64,000 nucleotides of DNA, taken from positions 42,908-106,907 of IMG/VR virus record IMGVR_UViG_3300034417_000033; one strand, 5' to 3'. The DNA is from a virus. Below, piece by piece: positions 26,059 to 35,208 of the stretch. The notes beneath the pieces are model-generated. The model saw nothing but the letters and a program-made list of their open reading frames with translations. It had not been told where the DNA came from and searched no databases. The position numbers and the translations under genes were made by a program. The stretch's first letter is position 1, and each line of letters opens with the position of its first letter.

Positions 26059-27694
26059 TAACTATTTTAATTACAGAGCTAATATTAGCAACATACTCGT
26101 CGCCATCTATCGGACTGTAATAATGTATTGCTCCACGACTGCCGTCATCGTTCACTTCGTCTGGATTAAAATCTGAAACAGTTCGTTTAATTGTTTTGCC
26201 GTCGGCGCCACGAATAAGAACTACGCTGCCAACTTCTATATCGGAAAGAACATCACTCTCGAAAATATTTTCAAATTTTATTATTTTACTTTCAAAAGAT
26301 TTAAAACTCTCTGTAAGTGCATCCGCTGTTTCTTCTTGTAATGCAACAGTGCAATTTTCTAACACTTTAGATAAAACGCTTTTTTCAAATTCGGTTAGGG
26401 CTTGTTCGGAAACAATTTTATTTCCCAATTTCACAACATACGAAGAAAGCTCGGAGTTTTCTTTAATTGTTCTACCTAAAGAAGCAATTTGGTTTCCAAG
26501 TCTAGCAGTTTCTTTTTCAAATATAATGCCGGCCATATCAGAAAACATTTCAGATATTGCAATTTGTGTTCCTGCTGCTTCTTCAATTCTTTCTAAAAAC
26601 TTAGTGTTCTCAGTTACCATTGAACTTACAAGTGGGAGAATATCCATAAACTTCTCATCAAATCGTTTAACTGTAAACATGTCACGATATTTGTCAGTGT
26701 CTTCACACTCGCCTTCTAAAATTTGAACTTGTGTTTCTTCCATACGCAACTTAGCAGATTCGTATGTTTTAATTCCGGATAATTTTTTGAGGGTTTCTTG
26801 AATAGAGTTAACGTTCTCTCTTACTAATTCAACAGCATCGTTACTGCCTTCATTAATAAGGTTATTTGATCTAGCATAACGAAGGAACTCTTTTAACTTC
26901 ATCATTGTTCCAGTATTGGAAACAATCTGTTCACCAATTTGGTCAGCAACTGAACCGCCCATTGTTAAATGGCGTGCCATTGCTCTTGCACCAGAAAGAC
27001 TGTTGTGAGGGAACCTAAAACGCTCGCCATTAGCTTCAAGGAAGATAGCTTGTATATTACGTGTTCTGGAACCACGAATTTCTTCTTGAACTGGCTTTCT
27101 GTGACGAACAAGTATTTGCACGTTCTCTAATGTTTGTCTGCTAGTTTTTGTAGAACCAAACATTTTAGAAAGGGATTCTGCAAGTGCAAACTTTGCTTGC
27201 TCGAAGGATTCTTTAGTTTTACTAGCCATAGCAGCTTTTGCTTTTCTAGCTTTATCAAAATCTTTATCTTGCTTCTTCATTTGCTTAGACCATGCCCCTT
27301 CTTTTTTCCATTCTTTTTCTGGATCTTTGGCTTCTTCAACGTTTTCCATTGTCGCTTCCTTATAATTTTTAGCTTGATATGAAAAGTCTTTTGGTTCTAC
27401 TTTTTTACCAAAATCTTTTAGTGTAAAGTTTAACATGTTTTGACTTGCTACTAATCTTAGTCTCTTCAAGACATCTTCATACACATCTAAAGGAACATCT
27501 GAATTTTTATTCAGAATAATTTCTTCGCTTGTGTCATCTAAAGTAAGCATCATGTTTGGTTCGTCAACGTAGAAACGTCTTGCTTCTTCCGGATCGATAA
27601 CTTCGGACCCATCTAATCCAAACATTTTTATCTGATACCCGTAGCCTTTTAGAATACTAAAAAGTTTCTTAGCTACTCTATCAAAATTTACCAT
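26054..27694 (-). CDS. Conserved virion-cluster protein, 546 aa
   Basis: Long, largely helical protein. The Lys-rich stretch at about 120-160 (KEWKKEGAWSKQMKKQDKD) precedes a conserved-looking block, RGSRTRNIQAIFLEANGERF, with FPHNSLSGARAMARHLTMGG right after it, known from marine T4-like phages. Coiled-coil helices fill the C-terminal half. The last 60 residues form an SH3-like beta segment (IEVGSVVLIRGADGKTIKR). A GATAAATA element lies 28 bases upstream. It is probably a structural or core protein; no function is assigned. Confidence 0.72.
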   Translation of the reverse strand: MVNFDRVAKKLFSILKGYGYQIKMFGLDGSEVIDPEEARRFYVDEPNMMLTLDDTSEEIILNKNSDVPLDVYEDVLKRLRLVASQNMLNFTLKDFGKKVEPKDFSYQAKNYKEATMENVEEAKDPEKEWKKEGAWSKQMKKQDKDFDKARKAKAAMASKTKESFEQAKFALAESLSKMFGSTKTSRQTLENVQILVRHRKPVQEEIRGSRTRNIQAIFLEANGERFRFPHNSLSGARAMARHLTMGGSVADQIGEQIVSNTGTMMKLKEFLRYARSNNLINEGSNDAVELVRENVNSIQETLKKLSGIKTYESAKLRMEETQVQILEGECEDTDKYRDMFTVKRFDEKFMDILPLVSSMVTENTKFLERIEEAAGTQIAISEMFSDMAGIIFEKETARLGNQIASLGRTIKENSELSSYVVKLGNKIVSEQALTEFEKSVLSKVLENCTVALQEETADALTESFKSFESKIIKFENIFESDVLSDIEVGSVVLIRGADGKTIKRTVSDFNPDEVNDDGSRGAIHYYSPIDGDEYVANISSVIKIVR

Positions 27695-27722
27695 AAGTTC
27701 ACGCTCACATCATTTAATGTAG

Positions 27723-27730
27723 TATTTATC
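27723..27730 (-). promoter_or_regulatory. Late promoter element GATAAATA
   Basis: Minus-strand GATAAATA 28 bases before the ATG at 27694, the same spacing as before the acidic virion gene at 11298. Confidence 0.68.
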
Positions 27731-27752
27731 TTTTTCACACAAGAATATTTTA

Positions 27753-29309
27753 TTAACAGAAAACCAATGGCATCGGTGCATCGTAGTCATCAAAGTCGTC
27801 ACCAATGTTACTGTTTATCTGACTTAACGTCTTATCATCCCACATGCTTATATACTGTGCCATTCTAATAAACAAGATTGTTGACATTACTAAGTCATCT
27901 GTACATCCGCCTTTAGCTTGGAATGTATTCCCGACGCCAATGAATGTTTTTAGTTCGCTAAGCAAATTACCAGAATTGATTTTTAACTTACCTGTCTCGA
28001 CCAACGATTTCATTTTAGAACATGCTTCTAATTTACTTTTGTTTGTAGTAATAAAGCCCATACGTTTTCTGCCAGAAGCATTTGTGTTTCTTACAGGATC
28101 GTGCAACATTGTTCCTGGGAAGTTTTCTTCACCTGTATCTCTCACAACAACAAGTGCAGCTTCGCCCAATGTGTTAGCTTCAATTGACCAATACAACTCT
28201 GGCTTTCCTTTGCTCTCGATATCCTTTAATAGACTCATAAGTATTTTCATCTGCCCTTCAATTGCAGTCTTATTGTGTTGCCACTCTGCAACTTGAATCA
28301 TTGAAGGTAGTTCCCATACTTGTATTGCAGCATTGTCCCCGCCGGTTCCCATACTCGGATCTAAGGCAACAACATATGTCTTAGTAGAGTCAATGTCTTT
28401 ATACCATCGTATTTGAGATTCTTTTCTAATAGGCTGAGACCCTCTCATGCCAGCGAGGATGATTGAATCAATTAGTGTCTCTTCGAAGATAATGAACTTA
28501 CACTCATGTTCCCGCTGGAATCGTTCTTCTCCAATTTTACCACGTTCTTCACTTGCCCATTGTTCACCTCTATCTGGATGTCTTCTCCAGTCTGCGATGT
28601 ATGGCACAAATCCATTAATTCCTGCAGGAGTTTCATTACCATACTCATCAAGACGCATGTTAGCCTTGCGCCAAATATCAGCAAATGTATCTTCGTCAGA
28701 GTTGGGAGTGCTTGTAATAATAGCTTTACCACCAGTTGACAACGTAGGTGACAAAGATGTCCATAGTTCTTTAGCAACACGTTGTTCAACGAACGCAAAC
28801 TCATCCATGTAAACAAGTGTAATAGACATACCACGACCAGTATTTTCTGTAGTTGTTGCAGAAACAATACGTGAGCCGTTATCAAATATAATGGATTGCT
28901 TGTTGTACTCTGCTGCTCCAGCTCTAATATGATCCGGTAATTCCTCATACGCAAATCGTATACGAATCATAATTTCACGGGAGTCGCCACCGGACTTAGA
29001 AGCAACAAGGATAGTAGAATCTCGCACAAACATTGCATACCACAGTAAATATGCAGCAGCTACCGTTGTCTTACCTAACTGACGTCCAGTTAATGCAATT
29101 GCGTACCTGTTATTATGAAATACGTCAATCATCTCTTTTTGGTATTCATACGGCTCAAATTTCATTCGCCCCTTAACAGGATGCTGAACGTAAATAAAGT
29201 TTTCCATGAAGTACAACGGCGATTCCATGCACTTCTGTAGTTCTTCAGCTTTCTGCTTGGTATAATTTACCTTAGATCGTGCTTTTTTAATTAAATCTGT
29301 GTTGGCCAT
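27753..29309 (-). CDS. 17: Terminase large subunit, T4 gp17 family
   Basis: The DNA-packaging motor and headful nuclease, 518 residues (T4 gp17 610). Walker A TGRQLGKTT (74-82), Walker B LVYMDEF (Asp169, catalytic Glu170) and the coupling motif TSTPN are visible. The RNase H-like nuclease domain shows VALDPSMGTGGD, SIEANTLGEAAL and GGCTDDLV. Its start overlaps by 19 bases a shorter, terminase-like protein upstream. It is the canonical late packaging gene, near tail genes 18 and 19. Confidence 0.95.
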   Translation of the reverse strand: MANTDLIKKARSKVNYTKQKAEELQKCMESPLYFMENFIYVQHPVKGRMKFEPYEYQKEMIDVFHNNRYAIALTGRQLGKTTVAAAYLLWYAMFVRDSTILVASKSGGDSREIMIRIRFAYEELPDHIRAGAAEYNKQSIIFDNGSRIVSATTTENTGRGMSITLVYMDEFAFVEQRVAKELWTSLSPTLSTGGKAIITSTPNSDEDTFADIWRKANMRLDEYGNETPAGINGFVPYIADWRRHPDRGEQWASEERGKIGEERFQREHECKFIIFEETLIDSIILAGMRGSQPIRKESQIRWYKDIDSTKTYVVALDPSMGTGGDNAAIQVWELPSMIQVAEWQHNKTAIEGQMKILMSLLKDIESKGKPELYWSIEANTLGEAALVVVRDTGEENFPGTMLHDPVRNTNASGRKRMGFITTNKSKLEACSKMKSLVETGKLKINSGNLLSELKTFIGVGNTFQAKGGCTDDLVMSTILFIRMAQYISMWDDKTLSQINSNIGDDFDDYDAPMPLVFC

Positions 29310-30019
29310 GATAACATGTACTCCTGTTCAAAGTGTTCCTTCCCAATCACCTGCTTATTTTTTTCTATCCAGTTGACAGGCTGATTATATAAATCGGAAG
29401 TTTTTATTTCTACTAATTGAAAAGGAGTTTCACGACCTTTTAATTTTTCTATTAATGCTTCGTGTGGATCTTCAGAACGTCTAGACTGTTCTACCTTTTC
29501 GTGCAGCCAAGAATCCTCTGCTATGTCACCATTTGCAGTAATAACAATTTTGGCACCGCGCAATAAACATGGATATACAGATGCAATCATACGTTCTTGA
29601 GTAGGAGCAGAATAGTAATTAAAATTATCTAATAAAAGCGACCTAAGACTTATGCCACGCATTGCGTTTATTGAGTCAAAAGCAAATATGTGAGAACCGT
29701 TTGTAAAACTAATTTGGCTACCACTGTGATGCACTAGTTGGGAGGCTAAAGCAGAATCTCCACGAACTACATCTCGAATAGCATCTAACATGTGCCAGGG
29801 TTTCATAGACAGTACACCAATACACTGCCCTGGATTAAGAAGACTAGAAGCAATGGCGTTAAGAGTAAGACAAGTGGTTATGCCTGCGCGCCTAGTATGG
29901 TGCACAATTACTCTGTTGTGCGTATCAATCGCACTGAGGATTTTTTCTTGATTCGGAGTAGGCTGAAATTCGCCATGGCCGTTAATAGATAATCGTTTGA
30001 TTAAAGAGTTTGTATTCAT
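29291..30019 (-). CDS. Terminase-ATPase-like paralogue with lost catalytic motifs
   Basis: 242 residues that align with the ATPase half of gp17: SQISFTNGSHIFAFDSI against SIIFDNGSRIVSATTT, MRGISLRSLLLDNF against GRGMSITLVYMDEF, and GKEHFEQEYMLSW against GEERFQREHECKF. The Walker A lysine is replaced (TRRAGITT, Ile47) and the Walker B glutamate by Asn132 (LLLDN), so ATP hydrolysis is unlikely. No nuclease domain is present. A terminator and a GATAAATA element precede it, and it is coupled to gene 17. It may be a regulatory or structural subunit of the packaging motor. Confidence 0.75.
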   Translation of the reverse strand: MNTNSLIKRLSINGHGEFQPTPNQEKILSAIDTHNRVIVHHTRRAGITTCLTLNAIASSLLNPGQCIGVLSMKPWHMLDAIRDVVRGDSALASQLVHHSGSQISFTNGSHIFAFDSINAMRGISLRSLLLDNFNYYSAPTQERMIASVYPCLLRGAKIVITANGDIAEDSWLHEKVEQSRRSEDPHEALIEKLKGRETPFQLVEIKTSDLYNQPVNWIEKNKQVIGKEHFEQEYMLSWPTQI

Positions 30020-30025
30020 AACAAA

Positions 30026-30033
30026 TATTTATC
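30026..30033 (-). promoter_or_regulatory. Late promoter element GATAAATA
   Basis: Minus-strand GATAAATA, six bases before the ATG at 30019 and directly after the terminator T-run. The short distance to the ATG makes the start of this mRNA uncertain. Confidence 0.5.
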
Positions 30034-30067
30034 AAAAAAAATCCCACTAACTTACGGAAGTGGGATT
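30034..30067 (-). terminator. Intrinsic terminator after the 839-residue gene
   Basis: On the minus strand AATCCCACT and AGTGGGATT (9 bp, 10-base loop) are followed by eight T residues. It lies 16 bases past the stop at 30084. Confidence 0.85.
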
Positions 30068-30083
30068 ATTATGCTAATACATG

Positions 30084-32603
30084 TTATTTTTTGAAGTTTT
30101 TAAATGCTTCTTCTAATGTTTCACGGATTTGATCAATGTTAGTAGTGTAAGAATAATCTTCTTTCATACCAGTGTACATTGCATTATCGCCGTTCTGTGC
30201 AGCAGTTGGACCTGCTTTACGTGTTGGGTTACCAGTTGCGCCATTCGGGAAAATCTTTTTAGAACGATATTCGCCGGACGATGGTCTCTGACCGTAGTCG
30301 CCTGCTTGATAGCCTGCGTCGCCGCCCCAGTTTTCATCTTCTTCTTCAACTTGACCGCCTGTAACTTTTTTGTATACACGCATAAGTCTATCTAACGGCA
30401 TATCAATAAGTTGATCTACGTCGTAGAATGCGTTAGAACCGGACATGCCGCTTTGTTGCAATTGATCAATGGTATCAATCAATTGTGATGGATCAATAGA
30501 AGTGTTTAAGAAGCTGCTTTGTTGCTGTACTTCGCCAGCTGCGTCTGAATCAGAATCAAATCCGTCTTCGTCGCCCACATCAACGATGCCACCGGAAGTG
30601 CGCGGCGCTTCTTCAGCGTCATCTTCTTCATCGGCTTCATCTACTTCATATCTGTCGTCGGAATTATATTCTCTGCCTTCAGGCTCACGATTCATATTAT
30701 CCACAACATATTGCTCTAAATTGGCAAGAGCAGCAGGATCTAAACGATCAACAATTTCCTGTCCGTTTAGTTTCACACTGTAAACGTCTACTTTTTCGTC
30801 AGCACCTGGATAATCGTATGTTGCTGGTTCGTGTGGTTGAAGATCATACTCAACTTCAACCTCGTCATCTCCAAGTGGCGCTGTGATTCTGTTGACATTA
30901 CTTTTAGGTGCTTCTTGGATTCCTGCTAGTTGCTTCATTCGTTGCATTTCTGGGTTCATTGTATTAATTCCTTGGTCTTGGTCTGGGATGTCAACGTACA
31001 TACAGTCGTCTTGTCCAGGCTGTGTTTGTTGTATTTGTTCATCATCGTCTGGAAGTTCTTGTATTTCAATGTCAAAATCTTCAGCAAAAGATTCTTCCAT
31101 CGTACCTGAGTCTTCCAATTCGTCAAAAAACTTATCCGATACCCAAGTATGCGGATCTCCATCTCTTGCCTTAGCAATATTATACGGCATTTCGCCATTG
31201 TTATTATAGTGGTTAAATAAGAAATCATACAATGGGCTGTTGTCTTCTAATTCGCCAAATTCCCACATTTTTTGCACATCTTCTGGGAACAACTCTTTAA
31301 CGTGACTAATAAAGTCGCCTTCGGCTGGCTCTTCATCATCCTCCATCATTTCCCACAGCTCAGCGCCATCGTCTGCGTTAGCAAATGCACTGGAAATCTT
31401 ATTAAGGGAATCTCTAGTGTGATTGCCAATTGCACTAATTTCAGGACTGGTCTGAGCAGGGATTTTAATTTCCGGTTCTGCTTGCCAACCCTGTGGTGCA
31501 TCGGGGTGATATTCGTTGCCTTCAATTTCATTGTCTGGATCAGCAGGATCATAATATCTTGCTTCGTCTACTGCACCTTCTTCAGCATTGATTCTGCCAG
31601 TGTTGACATAGTCTTCCATATCATCAAATTCATCATCGGCGCCAGAGCGAGCATTTCTTACTTGTGGTGCATCAGTGCCGTGTACTCCACGCATATATTT
31701 TAAATACTCGCGGGTATTACCAAAATCTGCATATGTTTTTTGCGGGGCAGCAGATTCTGTTAACTTAGTTTTTACGCCGGCTAATTTTAACAGGCGGCTT
31801 AGTTCGTTATCCATTGATTCTCCTAAGATCTTAGATTCTGTTGTGCGGGATTGCCCTTCAGACCAGCAGTCTCTAGCTGACACAGAAGTGTACTCGTCTC
31901 CGTCGATATAATCTCCTTGAAAACCTTCGTCGCCGCCATATAAACGGAGTGTACTTCCAGAAATTTTATCAAGTCTGCCACATTGTTCGAAATCACTTTT
32001 AAACCAAACAGTGTCTCCCACACTAACAACAGATCCGTCGCCAAGTTTAACTTTAGGTTTATTTGCTGAAGAAGTTTCAGCGCCTTTAGGATTCCACTCT
32101 CCAACAGGAGGAGTTCCAGAACCACTAACTAATAAAAATTTAGATGCAGGGTAATCGTACAAATTTGTCTTTTTACTGGCGCCAAATCTTCTATCATATA
32201 CAGTTTCCACTCTTGTAACAGTAATGGTGCCATCAGGCTGTATTCTTTTTATTGATCCAACAAAGCCAGCTGGAGCGTATTGAACTTCATTCCCAGTACG
32301 ACCGTATTTGCCGTCGCCCAGTTTTGCCCAAGATACACCGTTAGCATCAACCCCTGCTGCGTTTTCCTCAGTTAACTGAGATTCTACAATTTTTTTAACT
32401 TCTATTTTCTTATCTGGGGATTTACGTTTATAACTATCTGCGATTCTATCAGCAGCATCTTTTCCCCAACGAGTGTCTTTTAACTTTCCGTCAACATAAA
32501 CACCGTGGCGAGTATCTGGATCTTCATGTGAGCTTGACATGCCTCCAGATTTCTTATCATACGCATACCCTTCGGATAGCTTACGGTTTAAGTCATCTGA
32601 CAT
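30084..32603 (-). CDS. Large acidic virion-cluster protein with RKLSEG N-terminus
   Basis: 839 residues, very acidic, mostly low complexity (EEDDAEEAPR; DEDGFDSDSDAAG). It starts MSDDLNRKLSEGYAY, with an L-x-E site and RKLSEG shared with the protein at 11783. Two segments, ELSRLLKLAGV and EMQRMKQLAGIQ, repeat an R-x-x-K/Q-L-A-G-[IV] motif also found there. Short beta domains lie at about 85-260. A basic end (KIFPNGATGNPTRKAG) precedes a final helix. It is probably a core or internal head protein processed during maturation. That is inferred from motifs and neighbours. Confidence 0.66.
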   Translation of the reverse strand: MSDDLNRKLSEGYAYDKKSGGMSSSHEDPDTRHGVYVDGKLKDTRWGKDAADRIADSYKRKSPDKKIEVKKIVESQLTEENAAGVDANGVSWAKLGDGKYGRTGNEVQYAPAGFVGSIKRIQPDGTITVTRVETVYDRRFGASKKTNLYDYPASKFLLVSGSGTPPVGEWNPKGAETSSANKPKVKLGDGSVVSVGDTVWFKSDFEQCGRLDKISGSTLRLYGGDEGFQGDYIDGDEYTSVSARDCWSEGQSRTTESKILGESMDNELSRLLKLAGVKTKLTESAAPQKTYADFGNTREYLKYMRGVHGTDAPQVRNARSGADDEFDDMEDYVNTGRINAEEGAVDEARYYDPADPDNEIEGNEYHPDAPQGWQAEPEIKIPAQTSPEISAIGNHTRDSLNKISSAFANADDGAELWEMMEDDEEPAEGDFISHVKELFPEDVQKMWEFGELEDNSPLYDFLFNHYNNNGEMPYNIAKARDGDPHTWVSDKFFDELEDSGTMEESFAEDFDIEIQELPDDDEQIQQTQPGQDDCMYVDIPDQDQGINTMNPEMQRMKQLAGIQEAPKSNVNRITAPLGDDEVEVEYDLQPHEPATYDYPGADEKVDVYSVKLNGQEIVDRLDPAALANLEQYVVDNMNREPEGREYNSDDRYEVDEADEEDDAEEAPRTSGGIVDVGDEDGFDSDSDAAGEVQQQSSFLNTSIDPSQLIDTIDQLQQSGMSGSNAFYDVDQLIDMPLDRLMRVYKKVTGGQVEEEDENWGGDAGYQAGDYGQRPSSGEYRSKKIFPNGATGNPTRKAGPTAAQNGDNAMYTGMKEDYSYTTNIDQIRETLEEAFKNFKK

Positions 32604-33265
32604 TATTTGGTCTCCTTAGCAGGCGTCGACATCATTGTGTTCTTGCCTTTCTTGGGAGAATTCTCTGCTGCTGTTCTCCACATATCTTTTAATGGACTAT
32701 CTGTGCCAGGCTTGCCTTTCTCTTCGCCTGCAACTGTGTCTTTGTCTATCTTTTGCGCTGGAATTAAATCGTTAGTAACGATGTTTTCTTCTCTTTCCTT
32801 TTTAACTGTTTCTAGAGATTTAAGAAACGCGCTGTTGTATGCTTCGCCGTAAGCTGGCTCAGTTGTCCATTTTTCTGGGTTGCCCAATGCAGTGGGTTTG
32901 CCTGTGTTATCTTCCAACACGTCTTTAGTATATTGGTGACGTGGATCGTTAGCTGTATAAATGGCAACTGCATTCATTGGAATGCCGCCAACTTCAGCCA
33001 CTTCTCTTAACAATGCGTCAGGAGTAACAGGGTATTGCAATGTTACATTAAAAATGTGAACTTCGCTATCTCTTACATTTGGGAAATCTAACGGGCTTTG
33101 TTGAATTGGTGTTTTCTTAACAGAAGACACATTTTTCAAATCATATTTTTTAAGTGCTTCTTCAATGTGCCCAACTTGCTCTTCTGCAAGGTCGTTCACT
33201 GCAATCTTAATTGTGAACTCGTAATCCTTTTTCAAGGCGTTAAAATAATCTACAAATCTCTTCAT
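32603..33265 (-). CDS. Conserved virion protein
   Basis: 220 residues. The N-terminal half (KDYEFTIKIAVNDLAEEQ, then ALKKYDLKNVSSVKKTPIQQ, then SPLDFPNVRDSEVHIF) belongs to a conserved structural protein of marine T4-like phages with a ferredoxin-like layout. The C-terminal part is disordered and basic. A GATAAATA element lies about 30 bases upstream. The stop overlaps the next start by one base. The exact virion location is unknown. Confidence 0.72.
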   Translation of the reverse strand: MKRFVDYFNALKKDYEFTIKIAVNDLAEEQVGHIEEALKKYDLKNVSSVKKTPIQQSPLDFPNVRDSEVHIFNVTLQYPVTPDALLREVAEVGGIPMNAVAIYTANDPRHQYTKDVLEDNTGKPTALGNPEKWTTEPAYGEAYNSAFLKSLETVKKEREENIVTNDLIPAQKIDKDTVAGEEKGKPGTDSPLKDMWRTAAENSPKKGKNTMMSTPAKETK

Positions 33266-33295
33266 AAGGATTCCTATTATTGTATAATCTTACAC

Positions 33296-33303
33296 TATTT
33301 ATC
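33296..33303 (-). promoter_or_regulatory. Late promoter element GATAAATA
   Basis: Minus-strand GATAAATA about 30 bases before the ATG at 33265. Confidence 0.65.
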
Positions 33304-33308
33304 AGAAT

Positions 33309-33833
33309 TTAAAAGAAAGTAGAAAAATCCGATAGCTTGTATTTAAGCCCAACTTTGTTTGCTTTTTTAATTGCTCGCTCTAACTTTAGCTTAGATACTG
33401 CTTCTAAAAATACATGACCTTCTAAATGCTCGTGCTCATGCAAAAACACCCTGGCGTCAAAGCCTTGCAATTCAAAATGTTGCTTATCGCCTTTAACATC
33501 AAAACATTCAACAATTACGCCTAACGGACGCTCAACTTCAATAAACAATCCGGGAAAGCTCAAACAACCTTCATATTCAATATCTTGTTGTTCAGATGTT
33601 TCTATAATTACTGGATTAAATAAGCATGTGGCGCTCTTTTCTGTGCCCATTGCAAAAACACGCTTGTTATATCCTACTTGATTTGCTGCTAGGCCTAACC
33701 CTCTACTACGAACCATTATAGAAGTTAATGTTTGCTCTAACAGTTCTGGCTCTATATCAGGATTGGAAAAATCAAAATCGTCTAATGTAGTTTTTAAAAT
33801 GTCTGATTTATAATCAACAAATGAGAAATTCAC
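33309..33833 (-). CDS. def: Peptide deformylase
   Basis: 174 residues from a GTG that overlaps the stop of the gene upstream (GTGA). All three deformylase motifs are present: GLGLAANQ (45-52), EGCLS (88-92) and HEHEH (132-136, usually HExDH). The enzyme removes formyl groups from nascent N-termini. In phages it is thought to speed maturation of phage or short-lived host proteins. It sits among head genes in the late block. Asp to Glu in the third motif is a mild variation. Confidence 0.93.
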   Translation of the reverse strand: MNFSFVDYKSDILKTTLDDFDFSNPDIEPELLEQTLTSIMVRSRGLGLAANQVGYNKRVFAMGTEKSATCLFNPVIIETSEQQDIEYEGCLSFPGLFIEVERPLGVIVECFDVKGDKQHFELQGFDARVFLHEHEHLEGHVFLEAVSKLKLERAIKKANKVGLKYKLSDFSTFF

Positions 33834-34324
33834 TTTGTCAGCTTTCCTTTGGCTATCATGTCTAACAACTCATTTCTATCAAACTCGTTGTTTGTGTCAG
33901 GCGTGGTCGCAGGATCTTTCTTGGATATGTCGTGATCTAGTTTTGCTTTTTTCAATTGTAGCTCAATAGTTTTTAGTTTTCGTTGCACTTTTGCATCTTT
34001 GGCAGTTAGTGCAGTGTTGAGCATGTTTGCTGCAACTTCGTATATTTTAGACATGTGTGCTTCTGGAACATTTAGTCCAAGCTGACACAGCTCATTATAC
34101 GACTCTATTGCCTTTTTTGCAATATCGTCCATTTCCACATCATGTTCACTAAGATTAGTTACAGTATTTAGAGCTAGGTCAATTTTTTCTATTGCAGTAA
34201 TAGAGTTAGCAATTTCCACAGTGTGTTCGATAATTTCCTCTGCGCGATGAACAGACTCTTCTGGAGTTAACTCCACATCTTCTGAAGGTGCGAGATTGAA
34301 CAGTGATTCGAGTTTCGTTGTCAT
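33830..34324 (-). CDS. 16: Terminase small subunit, T4 gp16-like (probable)
   Basis: 164 residues, nearly all helical. The block IESYNELCQLGLNVPEAHMS followed by KIYEVAANMLNTALTAKDAK and LKTIELQLKKAK is typical of gp16-like small terminases of T4-related phages. These form rings that recognise DNA and regulate gp17. It is separated from gene 17 by five genes, unlike the adjacent 16-17 arrangement of T4. Its neighbour is head-completion gene 4. The call rests on the helical signature and position. Confidence 0.68.
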   Translation of the reverse strand: MTTKLESLFNLAPSEDVELTPEESVHRAEEIIEHTVEIANSITAIEKIDLALNTVTNLSEHDVEMDDIAKKAIESYNELCQLGLNVPEAHMSKIYEVAANMLNTALTAKDAKVQRKLKTIELQLKKAKLDHDISKKDPATTPDTNNEFDRNELLDMIAKGKLTK

Positions 34325-34336
34325 ACATTTCCTTTT

Positions 34337-34762
34337 TTAAGAATTGTGCCAGATATCAGATTCAGTAATGACTCTAAATTTTAGACCATTAGCTTTGCAA
34401 TATGCTTGAGCAGCTTGCCATTTAGCGGCATTAATTGCAAGTTTTATTTTGGAACGTGCAGATTTAGCTTCTGACAGATATGTCTCTTTCTTAGGCTTTA
34501 TTTCTACAATTTCAGCAATCTGTTTTTTGTGTTTGTCCTCGTATACTACAAGGAAGTCTGGCACATACACAGTGTATTTATTCAGGATGGGATTGAAGTA
34601 CCGTATTCTTATGGGTTCACTTGCCCAAGATACGATGTTAGGATTATCATCAAAAAAGCGCATCACAGTATATTCCCACGATGAGCGATAATAAGGTTGC
34701 GTTTTTCCAGTGTATTTTGCAGGGTTCTTAACTTGGTAGAAACCTTTGAGTGTATTACTCAT
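34337..34762 (-). CDS. 4: Head completion protein, T4 gp4 family
   Basis: 141 residues. YRSSWEYTVMRFFDDNPNIV, then IRIRYFNPILNKYTVYVPDF, then EIVEIKPKKE match the gp4 (gp50/65) family, which has a nuclease-like fold (D-F and E-x-K residues) and finishes packaged heads. The usual length is about 150. It overlaps the gene upstream by 4 bases and lies in the late head cluster. Confidence 0.9.
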   Translation of the reverse strand: MSNTLKGFYQVKNPAKYTGKTQPYYRSSWEYTVMRFFDDNPNIVSWASEPIRIRYFNPILNKYTVYVPDFLVVYEDKHKKQIAEIVEIKPKKETYLSEAKSARSKIKLAINAAKWQAAQAYCKANGLKFRVITESDIWHNS

Positions 34763-35208
34763 ATAAGAAGCTCTCTACTTCTGTAAGATGCAGTGTTATC
34801 GTTAGTTACTAAAATTGTAGTTCTTGAAGAATTTGCACGGAACAAGTTCATATAAACATGAGCATACAAATCCATATCTACATAGTCACTGCTGTTAGTG
34901 CTATATAAAACTTTGTTTATTGGGATGCCGCGAAACTTAGCAGAATCTATTGCAACAAGTGCCATTGCTTGTGCTGCTGTTTCAGACGAGCCATGCTGCA
35001 AAAAATATGCTAATGCAGAATGATAGTCTTCAACAGACAGGCTTCCCGGAGTCAATGTTATGTCACTAAGTGTCACACTAGCAGGTTGAGTTGCTTTTTC
35101 TGATCCGGATGAATTTTGAAAAGTGTTTACAAATTTGCCGTCTTGGTACTGGACATTCTTTCTAGCGCCCTGTCTTTTTAATATGTCTGTACTAAAACGA
35201 TTTATCAT
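34759..35208 (-). CDS. Conserved virion-cluster protein of unknown role
   Basis: 149 residues. The middle, YHSALAYFLQHGSSETAAQA, is followed by FRGIPINKVLYSTNSSDYVD and a C-terminal beta strand. Proteins with this G-I-P-I-N-x-V-L pattern occur beside gene 4 in marine T4-like phages. A structural role in neck or baseplate is inferred. It begins one base after the metallopeptidase gene. Confidence 0.7.
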   Translation of the reverse strand: MINRFSTDILKRQGARKNVQYQDGKFVNTFQNSSGSEKATQPASVTLSDITLTPGSLSVEDYHSALAYFLQHGSSETAAQAMALVAIDSAKFRGIPINKVLYSTNSSDYVDMDLYAHVYMNLFRANSSRTTILVTNDNTASYRSRELLI

